NCBI GenBank assembly: GCA_947383695.1
Contig: OX376642.1
Location: 1,116,001 to 1,180,000, forward strand
From: Actinomycetes bacterium
Lineage (GTDB): Bacteria > Actinomycetota > Actinomycetes > Nanopelagicales > Nanopelagicaceae
Direction: 5' to 3'
DNA: 64,000 nt
Positions within the stretch are counted from its first letter, which is position 1; each line of letters opens with the position of its first letter. Under the pieces are notes generated by a model. The model searched no databases and was not told the origin of the DNA. It worked only from the letters and a program-made list of their open reading frames with translations. Positions 60,909-64,000 of the stretch are shown piece after piece. Made by a program: the position numbers and the translations under genes.

Positions 60909-61797
60909 GACGGGCCTTGCCTTTCGCCATAATTCCATCTGGTTTAACAAGCAGCACCAGAATCAGAACAACAAATCCACCAATAAATACCAGTGATGTT
61001 CCGACATAGTTCAAAATAAAGGTGAGAGCAATTCCAAGTATTAAGGCACCAACAACGGAGCCCACCATACTTTCAAGTCCACCAATGACCGCGGCAATAA
61101 ATCCGAAGACTAGTAACAGATCTAGGGAATACGGTGAGAGGAAGTTGTTGGAGGTCACCAACATGCCAGCAACTCCACCAACTCCACCGGCAATTGCCCA
61201 TCCAATAGTTCTAATTCGCGCAGTTTTAATACCTGCTAACTGTGCAATCTCCGGTGCATAAGCCGAAGCTCTTAGAGATAAGCCCAGATTGGTGCGTTGA
61301 AACACTATTGCCAGAACTATAAGAATTGAGAAAACTGTTCCAATAACCAGCAGATTTAAAGCAGAAAATGGAATGGTCGTTTCGCCAATCGTGAAACCAT
61401 CTGTGGATGCTGGAGCCTTAATCGATTTGAACTCCCCGCCCCAGATCAATCCCACGATGCTTCTAATTAATCCAAGTAAGCCCAATGTTGCAATTACAGG
61501 AGCTACGACAGCTGCAGCACCAGAAACTGCATGTTTAAATAAAACTCGCATGAAGAAAAAATCTACCCCTGCACCAAGCAGAGCTCCGGCGGCGATTGCA
61601 AATGCCAAGCCAAGCCAGAAGATTTCAGTTCGGCTAGCAATCTCAAACCCAATATATGTTGAAAGCATCGCCTGACCCGCTTGTGCAAAATTGACCACAC
61701 GGGTTGATCGCCACACTAGGACGAGAGCAATGGACATCAAGGCATAAATAGATCCGGTTGATAGTCCTATAAGAAGAGTCTCAAGTAATTTGTGCAT
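60901..61797 (-). CDS. Liv-type ABC transporter permease LivH (system 2)
   Basis: 298-aa permease with about eight hydrophobic segments; ALVLVWRSTRVVNFAQAGQAML corresponds to the LivH NFAHG region, with Gln-Ala in place of His-Gly. GGLESMVGSVVGALILG is the conserved loop. Shares one base with livF of the same operon. Confidence 0.86.
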   Translation of the reverse strand: MHKLLETLLIGLSTGSIYALMSIALVLVWRSTRVVNFAQAGQAMLSTYIGFEIASRTEIFWLGLAFAIAAGALLGAGVDFFFMRVLFKHAVSGAAAVVAPVIATLGLLGLIRSIVGLIWGGEFKSIKAPASTDGFTIGETTIPFSALNLLVIGTVFSILIVLAIVFQRTNLGLSLRASAYAPEIAQLAGIKTARIRTIGWAIAGGVGGVAGMLVTSNNFLSPYSLDLLLVFGFIAAVIGGLESMVGSVVGALILGIALTFILNYVGTSLVFIGGFVVLILVLLVKPDGIMAKGKARRA

Positions 61798-62507
61798 TAG
61801 TACCCCAAATATGCCGCGCGCACGGCAGGATCATCGATAAGCGCTTGGGCATGATTAATTGCAACAACTTTTCCAAGATTGAGAACAATTCCAAGATCGG
61901 CAATCTTTAAGGCACCCATTGCATTTTGTTCAACTAACAAAACCGTTAAGTTCATTGAGGTTGTTAAGTCACGAATTGTTTGGAAAATCTGCTCAATAAC
62001 TAATGGTGCAAGACCAAGTGATGGTTCATCTAAGAGGAGCAGTTGTGGCTTAGACATAATTGCTCGTCCTATTGCCAACATCTGACGCTCGCCGCCAGAC
62101 AAGGTATCGGCGCGCTGTTGAATGCGCTCACCTAGACGAGGAAATATTGAAGCGACTTGATCGATAGATTCCTTTGATTCCTTGGCGTTACGACGCCAAA
62201 TAGCACCAAGCTCTAAGTTCTCGCGCACAGTTAGCTCTGGGATAACTGACTTGCCTTCAGATACATGTGAAATTCCGCGGCGGACCAATGCTTCGGGTTT
62301 CTTTCCAACAATCTTTTCACCCTTCCACATAATTGAGCCATGTGTTGGTTGATTGAGTCCAGAAAGTGCCCGAAGTAAAGTGGTTTTGCCCGCTCCATTC
62401 GCCCCGATAACCGCCGCGAGCTTGCCAGTTGGTACGGCTAATGAAACTTGGTTGACCGCACAAATAGCACCATGATGCACTGTCAAATTAGAAACGTTAA
62501 GAGACAT
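61797..62507 (-). CDS. Liv-type ABC transporter ATPase LivF (system 2)
   Basis: 236 aa: Walker A GANGAGKTT, signature LSGGERQML, Walker B LLLLDEPSLGLAP, H-loop LLVEQN. ATG at 62507 overlaps the livG stop by 11 nt and starts the conserved SLNVSNLTVHHG; the six-codon longer version is disregarded. Catalytic residues look complete, unlike the LivG signature of the same system. Confidence 0.9.
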   Translation of the reverse strand: MSLNVSNLTVHHGAICAVNQVSLAVPTGKLAAVIGANGAGKTTLLRALSGLNQPTHGSIMWKGEKIVGKKPEALVRRGISHVSEGKSVIPELTVRENLELGAIWRRNAKESKESIDQVASIFPRLGERIQQRADTLSGGERQMLAIGRAIMSKPQLLLLDEPSLGLAPLVIEQIFQTIRDLTTSMNLTVLLVEQNAMGALKIADLGIVLNLGKVVAINHAQALIDDPAVRAAYLGY

Positions 62508-63273
62508 TGTTGCTACCTGTTCCAAGGTAAGCAGCCATCACCGCTGGATCGCGGCGAACCTTCTCAGCATCTCCGCTTGCAATTACTTCACCAAAGTTAA
62601 GAACATATAGCCTGCTACACACTGACATAACAACATCCATATGGTGTTCAATCAAGAGCACAGACATATCAGCGCTGAGATTCTTGATGAGTGAATTCAT
62701 CCACTCGATATCATGGCTTCCCAAGCCTCCTGCAGGTTCATCTAACATCAAAATCTTTGGTTCACTTACTAATGCACGTGCAATAGCAACACGCTTTGTG
62801 TCTGGATATGACAAAGTGTCTGCACGACGATGAGCGATACCACCTGCATAAACTCGTTCTAATGCAACTCGCGCCTTATCCCGAATGTGATTCTCATCTT
62901 TTCTGTTGCGACCGATTGCTGCAGAGAAAAAACCAGTTGTTGCAAGATGTTGTGCACCAATCATGACATTTTCTAAAACAGTTAAGTCTCCAAAAAGTCC
63001 AACGCCTTGCAAGGTACGTGCAATTCCTAAATCAACGAGTTCGTATGGCTTTGGAAAATTACTCTTCTTTCCATTGAGATGAAAATCGCCAGAGTCAGGT
63101 GTAACTAATCCACACAAAGCATTAAAGAGGGTTGTTTTTCCTGCACCGTTTGGACCAATTAATCCAACAACTTCATTCTTGCCAACTTCTAGGTACACAT
63201 CATGAAGAGCGCGAAGTCCGCCGAAGGAGACATTTACTCTCTCGACGTGCAGCGCTGCAGTGTTAGTAGACAT
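62497..63273 (-). CDS. Liv-type ABC transporter ATPase LivG (system 2), atypical signature
   Basis: 258 aa: Walker A GPNGAGKTT, Walker B ILMLDEPAGGLG, H-loop IEHHMDV. The ABC signature reads LSYPDTKRVAIA, with Pro in place of the second Gly of LSGGQ (LivG proteins usually have LSYGQQR), so one of the two ATP sites formed with LivF may be impaired. ATG at 63273 overlaps the alanine racemase stop by 11 nt, so the transporter operon seems to be read on from alr. Confidence 0.86.
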   Translation of the reverse strand: MSTNTAALHVERVNVSFGGLRALHDVYLEVGKNEVVGLIGPNGAGKTTLFNALCGLVTPDSGDFHLNGKKSNFPKPYELVDLGIARTLQGVGLFGDLTVLENVMIGAQHLATTGFFSAAIGRNRKDENHIRDKARVALERVYAGGIAHRRADTLSYPDTKRVAIARALVSEPKILMLDEPAGGLGSHDIEWMNSLIKNLSADMSVLLIEHHMDVVMSVCSRLYVLNFGEVIASGDAEKVRRDPAVMAAYLGTGSNNVS

Positions 63274-64000
63274 GAGGTGCGTAGATTCTAGGCACACGAG
63301 GGCCGATTCGTGTCACTATTTCATAATTAATACTTCCGCTAGCCGCGCCCCAATCATCTGCGGTGTACTCACCCCGCGTGCCATCACCGAAAACAATCAC
63401 CCAATCCCCAGATTTGGCCTGCGATCCTGGTCCAAGATCGACAACAAATTGATCCATTGAGACTCGACCAATAATGGGCGCTCTCACTCCATCGACAAAT
63501 ACACCAGCGCCTTGTGCCACACGAGGAATTCCATCGGCATACCCCATGGCGACAACACCTAACTTAGTCTGCTTATCTGTATGTGCGGTCGCGCCATATC
63601 CAACTGGAGTATGTGCTGCAACAGATTTCACTAAATGAAGCTTTGCACGCAATTGCATCGCTGGAGCCAATCCCAGAGCTTTGCTATCCCCTAAATGCTT
63701 TAGGTCTGGTGTTAAGCCATACAGAGAAATTCCAGTACGAACTAAGTCAAAGTGAGCGGCGGAATTTTTCAAAGTAGCCGCCGAATTTGAAAGGTGTTTA
63801 ATTTCAGGATTGATTCCAATATCTGCTAAATCTGTAACCATTTCATTGAAGCGTTTCAGTTGATCCACGTTTTGTTGTTCTTCTGGTTCATCAGCTCTGG
63901 CAAAATGAGAAAAAACTCCAATAACATGAACCTTTGAAAAATCTGATTTTAAGAACTCATTCCACTCATCAAGAAAACCACCGCGACTCATGCCTGTATC
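63263..64000 (-). CDS. alr: Alanine racemase, C-terminal part
   Basis: The gene runs off the right edge; 245 codons plus the stop are visible, continuing from DTGMSRGG, which matches the internal K-x-D-T-G-M-x-R segment of the PLP-binding barrel. HLSNSAAT, VRTGISLYG, the catalytic-Tyr segment GYGATAH, MGYADGIPR and GRVSMDQFVVDL identify the family. It makes D-alanine for peptidoglycan. The N-terminal part with the PLP lysine is outside the window. Its stop overlaps livG of system 2 by 11 nt. Confidence 0.93.
   Translation of the reverse strand, partial: DTGMSRGGFLDEWNEFLKSDFSKVHVIGVFSHFARADEPEEQQNVDQLKRFNEMVTDLADIGINPEIKHLSNSAATLKNSAAHFDLVRTGISLYGLTPDLKHLGDSKALGLAPAMQLRAKLHLVKSVAAHTPVGYGATAHTDKQTKLGVVAMGYADGIPRVAQGAGVFVDGVRAPIIGRVSMDQFVVDLGPGSQAKSGDWVIVFGDGTRGEYTADDWGAASGSINYEIVTRIGPRVPRIYAPHVY

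Overview
This window looks like a piece of a streamlined, free-living actinobacterial chromosome. The content and gene order are actinobacterial: WhiB/WhiD-type regulator, acyl-CoA carboxylase epsilon subunit, DUF3017, DUF6350, the pcrA-sucC-sucD-purN-purH-folD-mdh-icd run, and groES/groEL next to whiB and guaB. Base composition is moderate (mid-40s % GC by eye), genes overlap by 1-11 nt or abut, and no gene-free stretch exceeds about 200 nt. Small size, low GC and nucleoside/peptide-style uptake fit the freshwater acI group (Candidatus Nanopelagicales, e.g. Planktophila-like), but that placement is inference. I see no tRNA, rRNA, CRISPR, IS element or prophage gene.

Layout. (1) 1-7 kb: end of a UDP-glucose dehydrogenase, a CoA-binding protein, purE/purK, biotin ligase, and divergently the acyl-CoA carboxylase operon (carboxyltransferase, epsilon, Maf, biotinylated alpha subunit). 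(2) 7-22.8 kb: a nucleoside scavenging supercluster. BMP-family binding protein, ABC ATPase and two permeases import nucleosides; cdd, deoA, add, a nucleoside hydrolase, ribokinase, a phosphosugar mutase, deoC and aldehyde dehydrogenase turn them into bases, ribose-5-phosphate, glyceraldehyde-3-phosphate and acetate. A cytochrome P450 is the last gene of this operon. (3) 22.9-38.8 kb: trpS, a CorC-like membrane protein, the multiple-sugar ATPase MsiK with a probable msiK RNA leader, TCA-cycle genes (icd, mdh, sucCD), one-carbon/purine genes (folD, purH, purN), UvrD/PcrA helicase, a PIG-L deacetylase and a secreted cyclophilin. (4) 38.8-48.5 kb: guaA, guaB3, a CBS-less guaB, a CarH-like MerR regulator, whiB, groEL/groES under a CIRCE-like operator, and the tsaD-rimI-tsaB-tsaE set for tRNA t6A. 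(5) 48.5-63.3 kb: two complete Liv-type ABC transporters on the minus strand flanking a plus-strand hydrolase-bdhA pair, with acetoacetyl-CoA synthetase at the end of one operon and a secreted alpha/beta hydrolase at the end of the other. (6) The right edge holds the 3' part of alanine racemase.

Most distinctive observations. Region 5 reads as a candidate system for harvesting 3-hydroxybutyrate (or related short-chain hydroxyacid esters): secreted hydrolase, two importers, intracellular hydrolase, 3-hydroxybutyrate dehydrogenase and acetoacetyl-CoA synthetase. At least a dozen genes have a TANNNT hexamer at about -12 to -7 from the start codon, so leaderless transcription seems common; in two divergent pairs with an 18-nt gap, one near-palindromic TANNNTA serves both directions. 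None of the three substrate-binding proteins has a lipobox cysteine. GuaB lacks its regulatory CBS pair and GuaB3 has His where the catalytic Cys is expected. A half-length aldehyde dehydrogenase lacks all catalytic residues, and the P450 has a P450eryF-like Ala-Ser in the oxygen-activating I-helix.

Five hairpin terminators with U-runs and one weaker candidate are visible. Two sit inside transporter operons just after the binding-protein gene, which would raise binding protein over membrane components.
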